Shown here in pieces: positions 11,994 through 21,142 of a stretch of DNA of 64,000 bases. This DNA comes from Pseudomonas sp. S31 (GTDB taxonomy: Bacteria > Pseudomonadota > Gammaproteobacteria > Pseudomonadales > Pseudomonadaceae): NCBI RefSeq assembly GCF_016648105.1, contig NZ_JACVVE010000030.1, positions 1 to 64,000 of the forward strand, given 5' to 3'. A model generated the notes under the pieces. It searched no databases and was not told where the DNA came from. It saw nothing but the letters and a program-made list of their open reading frames with translations. Numbering within the stretch: the first letter of the stretch is position 1; each line of letters begins with the position of its first letter. A program made the position numbers and the translations under genes.

Positions 11994-12092
11994 TCGTCTG
12001 CCTACGGGGGCGGGCAAGCCTGCCCCCTACGAATTGAATGCGGCCAGGTCCATGACCTGGCCGGCTGTAGCCGCTTAAGGACCGACGTTCCA
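11994..12092 (+). promoter_or_regulatory. Two adjacent hairpins between murA and hisG
   Basis: Two strong inverted repeats lie side by side. One, at 12006-12027, has ten-base arms with one mismatch (a G-U pair in RNA) and a two-base loop. The other, at 12042-12062, is a perfect nine-base stem GGCCAGGTC/GACCTGGCC with a three-base loop. Neither is followed by a T-run. They may terminate murA weakly, stabilise mRNA ends, or affect hisG expression; no histidine leader peptide is visible. Confidence 0.5.
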
Positions 12093-12728
12093 ATGTTGAC
12101 CATCGCGCTTTCCAAAGGCCGCATCCTCGACGACACCCTGCCATTGCTGGCCGAAGCGGGCATCGTGCCGACCGAGAATCCGGACAAGAGCCGCAAGCTG
12201 ATCATCCCTACCACGCAGGATGATGTGCGCCTGCTGATCGTGCGTGCCACCGACGTGCCGACCTACGTCGAGCATGGTGCCGCCGACCTTGGCGTGGCCG
12301 GCAAGGACGTGCTGATGGAATACGGCGGCCAGGGCCTGTATGAGCCCCTGGACCTGCAGATTGCCCGTTGCAAGCTGATGACCGCCGGTGTGGTCGGCGC
12401 GCCCGAGCCCAAGGGCCGCCTGCGGGTGGCGACCAAGTTCGTCAACGTAGCCAAGCGCTACTACGCCGAGCAGGGCCGTCAGGTCGACATCATCAAGCTG
12501 TACGGCTCCATGGAGTTGGCGCCGCTGATCAACCTGGCCGACAAGATCATCGACGTGGTCGATACCGGCAACACCCTGCGCGCCAACGGCCTTGAACCTC
12601 AGGAACTGATCGCCACGATCAGCTCGCGCCTGGTGGTCAACAAGGCGTCGATGAAGATGCAGCATGCACGCATCCAGAGCCTGATCGACACCCTGCGTCA
12701 AGCGGTCGAATCGCGACACCGCGGTTAA
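12093..12728 (+). CDS. hisG: ATP phosphoribosyltransferase, short form HisG
   Basis: A 211-residue catalytic subunit of the first enzyme of histidine synthesis (ATP + PRPP to phosphoribosyl-ATP). This is the short form: it lacks the C-terminal regulatory domain of the ~300-residue enzyme and needs the HisZ subunit, which is not encoded in this window. The start [11 protein letters not shown] and the PRPP-binding segment [14 protein letters not shown] are characteristic. Confidence 0.97.
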   Translation: MLTIALSKGRILDDTLPLLAEAGIVPTENPDKSRKLIIPTTQDDVRLLIVRATDVPTYVEHGAADLGVAGKDVLMEYGGQGLYEPLDLQIARCKLMTAGVVGAPEPKGRLRVATKFVNVAKRYYAEQGRQVDIIKLYGSMELAPLINLADKIIDVVDTGNTLRANGLEPQELIATISSRLVVNKASMKMQHARIQSLIDTLRQAVESRHRG

Positions 12729-12861
12729 CTCTCTACCGACTCGCGCGACCTTCGCAGTCGCGCTCGTCTATCCGCGTCATAGCCATTTTTCTCGGGTGCC
12801 CGCGCGGATGGACTGGTAGCCTAGGGCGCCTGAGCATTCGCTAATAATCGAGGCCCTCGCC

Positions 12862-14187
12862 ATGACCGTGTCCACTGCAATTGCCCGTCTCAACGCCGCT
12901 GATCCGGATTTCGCCCGACATCTGGATCATCTGCTGAGCTGGGAAAGTGTGTCCGATGACGCGGTCAACCAGCGCGTGCTCGACATCATCAAGGCCGTGC
13001 GCGAACGGGGTGACGCGGCGCTGGTCGAGTTCACCCAGCGCTTCGATGGCCTGCAAGCCGGTTCGATCGACGACCTGATCCTCGGCCGCGAACGCCTGGA
13101 ACTGGCGCTGACGCGCATCACGGCGGTCCAGCGCGAGGCGCTGGAGAAGGCCGCCGAGCGCGTGCGCATCTACCACGAGCGGCAGAAGCAGGACTCCTGG
13201 CAGTACACCGAGGCCGATGGCACCGTGCTTGGGCAGAAGGTCACCCCGCTGGACCGCGCTGGCCTGTACGTGCCGGGCGGCAAGGCGTCGTACCCGTCGT
13301 CGGTGCTGATGAACGCCATTCCGGCCAAGGTCGCCGGTGTCGGCGAAGTGGTGATGGTGGTGCCGACCCCGCGTGGCGAGGTCAACGAGCTGGTGCTGGC
13401 CGCTGCCTGCATCGCCGGCGTCGACCGTGTGTTCACCATCGGTGGCGCCCAGGCGGTCGCAGCGCTGGCCTACGGCACCGAGAGCGTGCCGCAGGTGGAC
13501 AAGATCGTCGGCCCCGGCAACATCTATGTCGCCACCGCCAAGCGCCACGTGTTCGGCCAGGTCGGTATCGACATGATCGCGGGCCCGTCGGAAATCCTCG
13601 TGGTCTGCGATGGCCAGACCGACCCTGACTGGATCGCCATGGACCTGTTCTCCCAGGCCGAGCACGACGAGGACGCCCAGGCCATCCTGGTCAGCCCCGA
13701 TGCTGAATTCCTCGACCGCGTGGCCGCCAGCATCGACAAGCTGCTGCCGACCATGGAGCGCGCCGAGATCATCGAGAAATCGATCAATGGCCGTGGCGCG
13801 TTGATCCAGGTGCGCGACATGCAGCAGGCCATCGAGGTGGCCAACCGCATCGCCCCCGAGCACCTGGAGCTGTCGGTCGCCGATCCGCAGGCCTGGCTGC
13901 CGCAGATTCGCCATGCCGGCGCGATCTTCATGGGGCGTCACACCAGCGAGGCGTTGGGCGACTACTGCGCCGGCCCCAACCACGTGCTGCCGACCTCCGG
14001 TACCGCGCGTTTCTCGTCGCCGCTGGGGGTGTATGACTTCCAGAAGCGTTCGTCGATCATCTTCTGCTCCGAGCAGGGCGCGTCCGAGCTGGGTCACACC
14101 GCCTCGGTCCTGGCCCGTGGCGAGTCGCTGACCGCCCATGCCCGCAGCGCCGAATACCGTATCCTGACCCAAGCCGAGGGGAACTGA
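12862..14187 (+). CDS. hisD: Histidinol dehydrogenase HisD
   Basis: A 441-residue zinc enzyme that catalyses the last two steps of histidine synthesis, from histidinol to histidine, with two NAD+. Conserved segments include [20 protein letters not shown], the substrate/zinc region [13 protein letters not shown], and [19 protein letters not shown] near the C-terminus. It lies 133 bp after hisG and 2 bp before hisC. A short 7-bp-stem hairpin at 12743-12763 lies in the hisG-hisD spacer. Confidence 0.98.
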   Translation: MTVSTAIARLNAADPDFARHLDHLLSWESVSDDAVNQRVLDIIKAVRERGDAALVEFTQRFDGLQAGSIDDLILGRERLELALTRITAVQREALEKAAERVRIYHERQKQDSWQYTEADGTVLGQKVTPLDRAGLYVPGGKASYPSSVLMNAIPAKVAGVGEVVMVVPTPRGEVNELVLAAACIAGVDRVFTIGGAQAVAALAYGTESVPQVDKIVGPGNIYVATAKRHVFGQVGIDMIAGPSEILVVCDGQTDPDWIAMDLFSQAEHDEDAQAILVSPDAEFLDRVAASIDKLLPTMERAEIIEKSINGRGALIQVRDMQQAIEVANRIAPEHLELSVADPQAWLPQIRHAGAIFMGRHTSEALGDYCAGPNHVLPTSGTARFSSPLGVYDFQKRSSIIFCSEQGASELGHTASVLARGESLTAHARSAEYRILTQAEGN

Positions 14188-14189
14188 AC

Positions 14190-15242
14190 ATGAGCCGTTT
14201 CTGGAGCCCCTTCGTCAAGGACCTGGTGCCTTACGTGCCGGGCGAGCAACCCAAGTTGGCCCGCCTGGTCAAGCTCAATACCAACGAGAACCCCTATGGC
14301 CCGTCGCCCAAGGCGCTGGAGGCCATGCGCGGCGAGGTCAACGACAACCTGCGCTTGTACCCGGACCCGAATGGCGATCGCCTCAAGCAGGCGGTGGCCG
14401 AGTACTACGGCGTGACCCCGGCCCAGGTGTTCGTCGGCAACGGCTCGGACGAAGTGCTGGCGCACATCTTCCACGGCCTGTTCCAGCACGATCGCGGCCC
14501 GCTGCTGTTCCCGGACATCAGCTACAGCTTCTACCCGGTGTACTGCGGCCTGTACGCAATCCCATTCGAGCCGGTGGCGCTGGACGAGCAGTTCCAGATC
14601 CGCGTGGCCGATTACAGCAAGCCAAACGCCGGGATCATCTTCCCCAACCCCAACGCGCCTACTGGCTGCCTGCTGGCGCTCGAAGCGGTCGAGCAACTGC
14701 TGCAGGCCAACCGTGATTCGGTGGTGGTGGTGGACGAGGCCTACATCGATTTCGGTGGCGAAACCGCCATCAGCCTGGTCGACCGCTACGACAACCTGCT
14801 GGTGACCCAGACCCTGTCCAAGTCGCGCTCGCTGGCGGGCTTGCGGGTCGGCCTGGCGGTTGGCCATCCGGACCTGATCGAGGCGCTGGAACGAATCAAG
14901 AACAGCTTCAACTCCTACCCGCTGGACCGTATGGCGATCGTTGGCGCGGCGGTGGCGTTCGAAGACCAGGCGTACTTCGAGGAAACCTGCCGCAAAGTGA
15001 TCGACAGCCGTGAAGCGCTGGTCGAGCAGCTGATTGCCAAGGGCTTCGAGGTGTTGCCGTCTGCGGCCAACTTCATCTTCGCCCGCCACCCGCAGCAGGA
15101 CGCCGCGCAACTGGCAGCGCGCCTGCGTGAACAGGGCGTGATCGTGCGGCACTTCAAGCAAGAACGGATTGCCCAGTTCCTGCGTATCACCATTGGCACG
15201 CCAGAGATGAACCAGGCGTTGCTGGACGCACTCGAAGCGTGA
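14190..15242 (+). CDS. hisC: Histidinol-phosphate aminotransferase HisC
   Basis: A 350-residue class-I/II PLP aminotransferase converting imidazole-acetol phosphate to histidinol phosphate. The PLP lysine lies in [14 protein letters not shown]; the N-terminal [13 protein letters not shown] and the [11 protein letters not shown] motif are typical of HisC. It is translated directly after hisD. Confidence 0.97.
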   Translation: MSRFWSPFVKDLVPYVPGEQPKLARLVKLNTNENPYGPSPKALEAMRGEVNDNLRLYPDPNGDRLKQAVAEYYGVTPAQVFVGNGSDEVLAHIFHGLFQHDRGPLLFPDISYSFYPVYCGLYAIPFEPVALDEQFQIRVADYSKPNAGIIFPNPNAPTGCLLALEAVEQLLQANRDSVVVVDEAYIDFGGETAISLVDRYDNLLVTQTLSKSRSLAGLRVGLAVGHPDLIEALERIKNSFNSYPLDRMAIVGAAVAFEDQAYFEETCRKVIDSREALVEQLIAKGFEVLPSAANFIFARHPQQDAAQLAARLREQGVIVRHFKQERIAQFLRITIGTPEMNQALLDALEA

Positions 15243-15349
15243 TCGCCTGGCGCCGGGGCTGTCCCCCGGCGCCAGGCCTTGAGTGTTGTTGCTGCTTGCC
15301 CGTCGTTCCATTACACTCGATTAAAACATCGGATGATTGGTTGAATGAC

Positions 15350-16000
15350 GTGAGCACTGAGTTACCTAAACGCTCCCTGGTCGAGCTGGCCGTGGAGCGC
15401 ATGCGCCAGCGCATCCTCCAGGGCGACTGGCACGTCGGCCAGCGGCTGCCGACCGAACCGGAACTGGCGATGGAGCTCGGTATCAGCCGCAATACCGTGC
15501 GCGAGGCCATGCGTGTGCTGGCCTTCAGTGGCCTGGTAGAGATTCGCCAGGGCGACGGCAGCTACCTGCGTACCGCACAGGACCCCCTGCAAGCGGTGCA
15601 GGCCATGTCGCGTTGCACGCCCGAGCAAGCGCGGGAAACACGGCACATCCTCGAAGCCGAGGCCATCGGCCTGGCGGCGCTGCGCCGCACCGATCAGGAC
15701 CTGATCGCACTGCGCCAGTCACTGGCCGGCAGCGCCGGGCACTTTCATGGTGATCTGGATACCTATATCTCCTGCGACATGGTGTTTCACCAGCAATTGG
15801 TCGACGCCGCGCACAACCCGGCCTTGAGCGAGCTTTACCGCTACTTCTCGGGGGTGGTGGCCGCAGCCGTGCAGCACAACCTCAGCGCCGAACCGCGCTG
15901 CCAGGCGACCTTCGACCTGCATGGGCAGATCCTCGACGCCATCGAACAACGCGACCCGGAGCGCGCCAAGCGCCTGAGCCGGGCACTCATCGAATCCTGA
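15350..16000 (+). CDS. GntR/FadR-family transcriptional regulator
   Basis: About 216 residues, with an N-terminal winged-helix GntR domain (LAVERMRQRILQGDW...LGISRNTVREAMRVL) and a C-terminal all-helical FCD ligand domain (ETRHILEAEAIGLAALRR...FHQQLVDAAHNPAL). FCD proteins usually sense small organic acids through bound metal. The start is uncertain: the GTG at 15350 (VSTELPKRSL) best fits domain length, while the open frame extends back into the end of hisC. It lies 13 bp upstream of an MFS transporter, its likely target. The ligand is unknown. Confidence 0.85.
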   Translation: MSTELPKRSLVELAVERMRQRILQGDWHVGQRLPTEPELAMELGISRNTVREAMRVLAFSGLVEIRQGDGSYLRTAQDPLQAVQAMSRCTPEQARETRHILEAEAIGLAALRRTDQDLIALRQSLAGSAGHFHGDLDTYISCDMVFHQQLVDAAHNPALSELYRYFSGVVAAAVQHNLSAEPRCQATFDLHGQILDAIEQRDPERAKRLSRALIES

Positions 16001-16013
16001 CAACGAGAAGGCC

Positions 16014-17291
16014 ATGGCTGAATCAATGACCCGCGACCATCCTGCCCGCGAGCGGCATATCGAAGAACTGCTGATCGACGCGGAAGCGGACGATGCGCAA
16101 CTGCAACCGCCGCAGGCGCCCCGGCGCCCCTGGCTGTTGCTGCTGGGCCTGGTACTGGTGGCGTTGAACCTGCGCCCGGCACTGTCGAGCATGGCGCCGG
16201 TGCTCGCCGAGGTGTCCCAGAGCCTGGGCCTGAGCGCTTCCCTGGCCGGCCTCCTGACTACCTTGCCGGTACTCTGCCTGGGCCTGTTCGCGCCATTGGC
16301 GCCGGTGTTGGCCCGGCGCTTCGGCAGCGAACGGGTGGTGCTCGGGATTCTCCTCACGCTGGCGCTGGGTATCGTCCTGCGCAGCTCGCTGGGCGCCTTG
16401 GGCGTGTTTCTCGGAAGCTTGCTGGCGGGCGCGAGCATCGGCGTGATCGGGGTGCTGCTGCCCGGTATCGTCAAGCGGGATTTCCCTCGCCAGGCTGGCA
16501 CGCTGACCGGCGTCTACACCATGGCGCTGTCCCTGGGGGCCGCTATCGCGGCCGGGGCCACCGTGCCGTTGACCCAGCACTTCGGCGACAGCTGGGCGCT
16601 GGGCCTGGGCTTCTGGGTGGTGCCGGCGCTGCTGGCGATGCTGGTATGGCTGCCACAGGCGCGTCAGGGGCATGGCGCGCACAAGGTCGCCTACCGGGTG
16701 CGTGGGCTGTGGCGTGATCGGCTGGCCTGGCAGGTGACCCTGTACATGGGCTTGCAGTCATCCCTGGCTTATATCGTCTTCGGTTGGTTGCCCTCGATTC
16801 TCATCGGCCGTGGCTTGAGCCCCACCGAAGCGGGATTGGTGCTGTCCGGGTCGGTGATCGTGCAGCTGGTCAGCTCCCTGGCGGCGCCGTGGTTGTCGAC
16901 CCGCGGCAAGGATCAGCGGTTGATGATCGTGTTGGCCATGCTGACCACCTTGGCCGGTCTGTTCGGCTGCTTGTACGCGCCGATTTCCGGGTTGTGGGGC
17001 TGGGCGGTAGTGCTGGGGTTGGGCCAGGGGGCGACCTTCGCCCTGGCGCTGACGCTGATCGTGCTGCGCTCCAGCGATGCCCATGTGGCTGCCAACCTGT
17101 CGAGCATGGCCCAGGGCGTGGGGTACACCCTGGCATCCATGGGGCCGTTGGCAGTGGGGTTGGTGCATGACTGGACTGGGGGCTGGGCTGCGGTGGGTTG
17201 GATCTTCGCGGTGGTGGGCCTGGGCGCGTTGGTGTTCGGCCTGGGGGCGGGGCGGGCGCTGCATGTGCAGGTGACTGCCGAGAAGGTCTGA
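16014..17291 (+). CDS. CynX/NimT-type MFS transporter
   Basis: A 425-residue major-facilitator protein with about twelve transmembrane segments after a polar N-terminal tail of about 40 residues. The family text (LVALNLRPALSSMAPVLAEVSQSLGLSASLAGLLTTLPVLCLGLFAPLAP, spread over residues 50-100) is that of the CynX/NimT group, which includes a cyanate-operon transporter and a 2-nitroimidazole exporter. A GAGAAGG site precedes the ATG. The adjacent FadR-type regulator suggests induction by its substrate, which cannot be named. Confidence 0.85.
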   Translation: MAESMTRDHPARERHIEELLIDAEADDAQLQPPQAPRRPWLLLLGLVLVALNLRPALSSMAPVLAEVSQSLGLSASLAGLLTTLPVLCLGLFAPLAPVLARRFGSERVVLGILLTLALGIVLRSSLGALGVFLGSLLAGASIGVIGVLLPGIVKRDFPRQAGTLTGVYTMALSLGAAIAAGATVPLTQHFGDSWALGLGFWVVPALLAMLVWLPQARQGHGAHKVAYRVRGLWRDRLAWQVTLYMGLQSSLAYIVFGWLPSILIGRGLSPTEAGLVLSGSVIVQLVSSLAAPWLSTRGKDQRLMIVLAMLTTLAGLFGCLYAPISGLWGWAVVLGLGQGATFALALTLIVLRSSDAHVAANLSSMAQGVGYTLASMGPLAVGLVHDWTGGWAAVGWIFAVVGLGALVFGLGAGRALHVQVTAEKV

Positions 17292-17310
17292 GTCTTGAGG
17301 CGGCAGTCCA

Positions 17311-17425
17311 GGCCCCTTCGCGGGGGGGGGCCCCCCCCCCGCGCGGGGGGGGGGGGGGGGGGGTGGGGCGGTAAACCCGCTCCTACAGGACCGTCTGTAG
17401 GAGCGGGTTTACCCGCGAAGGGGCC
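17311..17425. repeat. REP palindrome interrupted by a G/C homopolymer tract
   Basis: The right arm (17395-17425) is a complete 31-base Pseudomonas REP unit (CTGTAGGAGCGGGTTTACCC then GCGAAGGGGCC). The left arm is its inverted copy but is split. GGCCCCTTCGCGG at 17311-17323 and GTAAACCCGCTCCTACAG at 17371-17388 are separated by about 47 bases made almost only of G and C runs. The interruption falls inside the small internal palindrome of the unit. Confidence 0.75.
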
Positions 17426-17509
17426 TGCGCTGTCTTGATGGGATGTACAGACCCCCATGACGCGGACTATCTTTCAGGCTTCCCACGCCCCTCAGGACGG
17501 ACTCGCCCA

Positions 17510-17980
17510 ATGAACGACGCCAACCGCGACCTGATCACCCGCTTCTACCAGGCTTTCCAGCGCCTCGATGCCGAGGCGATGGTGGCCTGCTACAGCGACG
17601 ACATCGTCTTCAGCGACCCGGTCTTCGGCACCCTGCGCGGGGCGGATGCCGGCGACATGTGGCGCCTGCTGACGCGGCGGGCCAAGGACTTCTCGCTAAC
17701 CTTCGACCAGGTGCGCGCCGACGCCCAGAGCGGATGCGCACGCTGGGTGGCGACCTATCAGTTCAGCCAGACCGGGCGCACCGTGGTCAACGATATCCAG
17801 GCGCGTTTCGTCATCCGCGATGGGCTGATCTGCCAGCACGACGACAGCTTCGACCTGTGGCGCTGGTCACGCCAGGCGCTGGGCATGCCTGGGGTGTTGC
17901 TGGGCTGGTCGCCACTCTTGCAGAACAAAGTGCGTCAGCAAGCCTTCAAGGGGCTGCGGGCATTCCAGGAGGCGGGTTAA
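17510..17980 (+). CDS. Nuclear transport factor 2-like (SnoaL-type) protein
   Basis: A 156-residue protein with an NTF2-like fold. The opening RFYQAFQRLDAEAMVACYSDDIVFSDPVFGTLRG is typical of polyketide-cyclase/ketosteroid-isomerase-like families. No catalytic assignment can be made. The C-terminal third (DLWRWSRQALGMPGVLLGWSPLL...) is a conserved extension in bacterial homologues. The start MNDANRDL is chosen because the longer frame crosses the intergenic region after the REP. It lies 30 bp upstream of the GIY-YIG gene and is perhaps co-transcribed. Confidence 0.8.
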   Translation: MNDANRDLITRFYQAFQRLDAEAMVACYSDDIVFSDPVFGTLRGADAGDMWRLLTRRAKDFSLTFDQVRADAQSGCARWVATYQFSQTGRTVVNDIQARFVIRDGLICQHDDSFDLWRWSRQALGMPGVLLGWSPLLQNKVRQQAFKGLRAFQEAG

Positions 17981-18010
17981 GCTGTCGGCTTTCCACGCGC
18001 AAGAAGCCTC

Positions 18011-18298
18011 GTGAACGACGTGTCAGAAATCCAGGCAGGCAAGCCCTGGTACGTGTATCTGGTGCGAGCCGCCAACGGCTCGTTGTACTGCGGCATCAGC
18101 GATGATCCGCAGCGGCGCTTCGCGGCCCATCAAAAGGGGCAGGGGGCGCGCTACTTCAAGACCAGCCCGGCCCAGGCGCTGGTCTACGTCGAGCAGTGGC
18201 CCGACAAGGGCGAGGCGCTGCGCCAGGAGCGCCTGGTGAAGAAGTTGCGCAAGTCGGCCAAGGAGGCGCTGGTGGCCTCCTATGTGGCGCTCGGCTAG
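18011..18298 (+). CDS. GIY-YIG superfamily nuclease-like protein (YhbQ type)
   Basis: A 95-residue protein that is essentially one GIY-YIG domain, with [23 protein letters not shown] at about 14-36 and the conserved C-terminal Glu region [11 protein letters not shown]. The related E. coli YhbQ has been linked to DNA damage; the substrate here is unknown. The start is a GTG, as no in-frame ATG precedes the domain. Its end overlaps the convergent yejK gene by 4 bp. Confidence 0.88.
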   Translation: MNDVSEIQAGKPWYVYLVRAANGSLYCGISDDPQRRFAAHQKGQGARYFKTSPAQALVYVEQWPDKGEALRQERLVKKLRKSAKEALVASYVALG

Positions 18299-19302
18299 TC
18301 CTTGCGTCGCTTGAGCTGATCCACCAGCGTGGTCGGCAGGCCCTTGATGATCAAGGTGCCCGCAGCCTCGTCGTATTCCACCTTGTCGCCGAGCAGATGA
18401 GCCTCGAAGCTGATCGACAGGCCCTCGGCACGCCCGGTGAAGCGGCGGAACTGGTTGAGGGTGCGTTTGTCGGCGGGGATCTCTGGCGACAGGCCGTAGT
18501 CCTTGTTGCGGATATGGTCGTAGAACGCCTTGGGACGGTCTTCGTCGATCAGGCTCGACAATTCTTCCAGCGTCACCGGCTCGCCGAGCTTGGTCTGGAT
18601 AGTGGCGTATTCGACCAGGGTCTGGGTCTTTTCGCGGGCGGATTCCTCGGGCAGGTCCTCGCTCTCGACGAAGTCGCTGAAGGCCTTGAGCAGGGTGCGG
18701 GTTTCACCCGGGCCGTCGACGCCTTCCTGGCACCCGATGAAGTCGCGGAAGTAGTCGGACACCTTCTTGCCGTTCTTGCCCTTGATGAACGAGATGTACT
18801 GCTTGGAGGCCTGGTTGTTCTTCCATTCCGACAGGTTGATCCGCGCGGCCAGGTGCAATTGGCCGAGGTCGAGATGGCGAGACGGTGTGACGTCCAGTTC
18901 GGCGTTCACCGCCACCCCTTCGCTGTGGTGCAGCAGGGCGATGGCCAGGTACTCGGTCATGCCTTGCTGGTAGTGGGCGAAGAGAACATGCCCGCCGGTG
19001 GAGAGGTTGGACTCTTCCATCAGTTTTTGCAGGTGCTCGACGGCCTCGCGGCTGAACCCGGTGAAGTCTTTTTCGTCTTCCAGGTACTGTTTCAGCCAGC
19101 CGCTCAATGGATAGGCGCCGGACTCCCCGTGGAAGAGCCCCCAGGCCTTGCCTTGCTTGGCGTTGTAGCTGTCGTTGAGGTCGGCGAGGAGGTTTTCGAT
19201 GGCGTCCGACTGGCCCAGTTCGGTGTCACGGGCATGGAGCACGGCGGGGCTGCCATCGGGCTTCTTGTCGATCAGGTGAACGATGCAATGACGGATTGGC
19301 AT
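18295..19302 (-). CDS. yejK: Nucleoid-associated protein YejK/NdpA
   Basis: A 335-residue nucleoid-associated protein of the YejK/NdpA family. The opening [17 protein letters not shown] and the segment [21 protein letters not shown] near the C-terminus are conserved. It binds DNA and co-purifies with the nucleoid; an influence on topoisomerases has been reported for E. coli YejK. The ATG at 19302 is chosen over a TTG two codons upstream because GAGAATTGCCC gives it a ribosome-binding site. Convergent with the GIY-YIG gene. Confidence 0.93.
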   Translation of the reverse strand: MPIRHCIVHLIDKKPDGSPAVLHARDTELGQSDAIENLLADLNDSYNAKQGKAWGLFHGESGAYPLSGWLKQYLEDEKDFTGFSREAVEHLQKLMEESNLSTGGHVLFAHYQQGMTEYLAIALLHHSEGVAVNAELDVTPSRHLDLGQLHLAARINLSEWKNNQASKQYISFIKGKNGKKVSDYFRDFIGCQEGVDGPGETRTLLKAFSDFVESEDLPEESAREKTQTLVEYATIQTKLGEPVTLEELSSLIDEDRPKAFYDHIRNKDYGLSPEIPADKRTLNQFRRFTGRAEGLSISFEAHLLGDKVEYDEAAGTLIIKGLPTTLVDQLKRRKD

Positions 19303-19697
19303 GGGCAATTCTCGGGTGATCGGGGCGGTGCGAGACCGCGCTGCAAAAGTCGTTCAGTTTACCCCAGCCGGCAGGTGATGCAGTGGCCGGATGTTGGCAG
19401 AAATGTCGGTTGTTCAGTTTTTGTTCGATTTTTTGCGTTTTAGGCTAAAACCCCCGAAAAACCTGCATTAAATCGAGGTCGGCAGCGGATATTTGTCGAT
19501 TCCTGTGGTAGCTTTGCGCGGTCTTGCGCACCTTGTGTGGCGCATTGCTGGCAGTGTGCTCGCAGCGCGTCGAACCAAACGCCAAATTACGCATCTACAT
19601 GCGCGGTTGGCGCGGCCCTCCAAATTTCAGGGGCTGGCCCGATATCGTCGTAGCACGCTGCATAACCACTGAATTTTGATAGGGAAGGAACACCACC
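19303..19697. promoter_or_regulatory. 395-bp divergent promoter region, yejK / HU
   Basis: Non-coding spacer between yejK (minus) and the HU gene (plus). Its middle (about 19405-19500) is clearly A+T-richer than the surroundings, including a TTTTTGTTCGATTTTTTGCG stretch, as expected for the promoter and upstream element of a highly expressed nucleoid-protein gene. I could not assign a confident -35/-10 pair or operator. A GGAAGGAA ribosome-binding stretch lies just before the HU start. Confidence 0.5.
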
Positions 19698-19979
19698 ATG
19701 GCATTGACCAAAGACCAACTGATTGCCGACATCGCCGAAGCCATCGACGCGCCGAAAACCACCGCGCGTAACGCTCTGGAGCAACTGGGCCAGATCGTTG
19801 CCGACCAGCTGGAAAACGGCGCTGAAATCACTCTGCCAGGCATCGGCAAGCTGAAAGTCTCCGAGCGTCCTGCCCGTACCGGCCGCAACCCTTCGACTGG
19901 CGCTGCCATCGAAATCGCTGCCAAGAAAGTCGTCAAGTTCGTACCGGCCAAAGCCCTGAACGACTCCATCAACAAGTAA
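19698..19979 (+). CDS. hupN: HU-family DNA-binding protein (HupN type)
   Basis: A 93-residue HU histone-like protein with the dimerisation helices at the N-terminus (MALTKDQLIADIAEAIDAPKTTARNALEQ) and the DNA-intercalating beta-arm around residues 52-75 containing ERPARTGRNPSTGAAIEI. P. putida has several HU paralogues; the neighbours yejK and rlmF match the locus of HupN, an assignment made from context rather than sequence alone. A bidirectional terminator follows. Confidence 0.88.
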   Translation: MALTKDQLIADIAEAIDAPKTTARNALEQLGQIVADQLENGAEITLPGIGKLKVSERPARTGRNPSTGAAIEIAAKKVVKFVPAKALNDSINK

Positions 19980-19994
19980 TGTGTTGATGCGTTG

Positions 19995-20031
19995 AAAAAA
20001 CCGCGCCCGGCTTGCCCGGACGCGGTTTTTT
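19995..20031. terminator. Bidirectional Rho-independent terminator, HU / rlmF
   Basis: A stem built on CCGCGCCCGG / CCGGACGCGG-type arms is flanked by six A residues on the left and six T on the right, so it can end transcription from both the HU gene (plus) and rlmF (minus), whose stop codon touches it. Confidence 0.88.
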
Positions 20032-20981
20032 CATGCCTGGGTTTTGCCCTGGGCGAGCCAGGCCTGGCGTGCCTGGTCGTCGTGGAAGCTCCAGGCGACC
20101 ATGCGGCTCTGCTTCTGCCCCTGGCCCATCTCGACGATGCGCAGGGCCTTGGCGCCGGCCTTCTTCACCGCCGCCTCGATGCCTGGCAGGTTGCTGGCCT
20201 TGGACACCAGGCTGGTGAACCACAGTACCTGGGCGGCGTATTGCACGCTTTCGTTGACCAGCTGGGCAACGAAGCGGATTTCCCCACCCTCGCACCACAG
20301 CTCGTTGTTCTGCCCGCCGAAGTTCAGCACCGGCAGCTTGCGCTTGGGGTCCTGCTTGCCGAGGTTCTTCCATTTGCGCTGGCTGCCGCGGGTGGCTTCT
20401 TCGCGCGAGGCATGGAAGGGCGGGTTGCACAGGGTCAGCGCGAAGCGCTCTTCGGCCTGCAGCAGGCCGCTGAGGATGTGCTTGCGGTTGGGCTGCTGGC
20501 GCAACTCGATGGCCTTGGCCAGGCCGTTGGCCTGGACGATGGCCTTGGCCGAGGCCAGTGCGATTGGGTCGATGTCCGAGCCGAGGAAGCGCCAGCGGTA
20601 ATCGCTGTGGCCGAGCAGGGGGTAAATGCAGTTGGCCCCCACACCGACGTCCAGGGCGCGCACCTGGGCGCCCCTGGGCACTTCGCCGGCATGGTCGGCG
20701 GCCAGCAGGTCGGCGGCGACGTGGATGTAGTCGGCGCGCCCGGGAATCGGCGGGCACAGGTAGTCGGCCGGGATATCCCAGTGTTGAATGCCGTACTGGG
20801 CCTTGAGCAGGGCGCGGTTGAACACCCGCACCGCCTCGGGGTTGGCGAAATCGATGCTGGGCTTGCCGTGGGGATTGGTGATGGTGAAGCGCGCCAGGTC
20901 AGGGTGGGCCTTGATCAGGCTGGGGAAGTCGTAGCGGCCTTGGTGGCGGTTGCGCGGGTGCAGGGTGGGTTTTTCGGTCAT
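20031..20981 (-). CDS. rlmF: 23S rRNA (adenine-1618-N6)-methyltransferase RlmF
   Basis: A 316-residue SAM-dependent methyltransferase. The amino-adenine methyltransferase motif NPPF appears as [13 protein letters not shown], and motif I lies around [17 protein letters not shown]. It methylates N6 of A1618 in 23S rRNA. The start [20 protein letters not shown] matches the conserved family opening; the 19 residues upstream in frame are not conserved-looking. Convergent with the HU gene. Confidence 0.95.
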   Translation of the reverse strand: MTEKPTLHPRNRHQGRYDFPSLIKAHPDLARFTITNPHGKPSIDFANPEAVRVFNRALLKAQYGIQHWDIPADYLCPPIPGRADYIHVAADLLAADHAGEVPRGAQVRALDVGVGANCIYPLLGHSDYRWRFLGSDIDPIALASAKAIVQANGLAKAIELRQQPNRKHILSGLLQAEERFALTLCNPPFHASREEATRGSQRKWKNLGKQDPKRKLPVLNFGGQNNELWCEGGEIRFVAQLVNESVQYAAQVLWFTSLVSKASNLPGIEAAVKKAGAKALRIVEMGQGQKQSRMVAWSFHDDQARQAWLAQGKTQA

Positions 20982-21022
20982 GGTCGGGTCCGGTGATGCT
21001 GGCCGAGGGGGCTGCTGCGCAG

Positions 21023-21110
21023 CCCTTTCGCGGCACAAGGCCGCTCCTACCGGATAGCGGTGCCATGGGGCGGCACCGTCCGGTAGGAGCGGCCTTGTGC
21101 CGCGAAAGGG
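21023..21110. repeat. Pair of inverted REP elements
   Basis: Perfect 32-base inverted arms at 21023-21054 and 21079-21110, with the core CCGGTAGGAGCGGCC, are separated by 24 bases. Located between the rlmF start region and the end of valS. The layout is that of a paired (BIME-like) Pseudomonas REP. Confidence 0.9.
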
Positions 21111-21142
21111 GCGCGTAGCGGCCCCAACGGTCTTTCTAGCGA

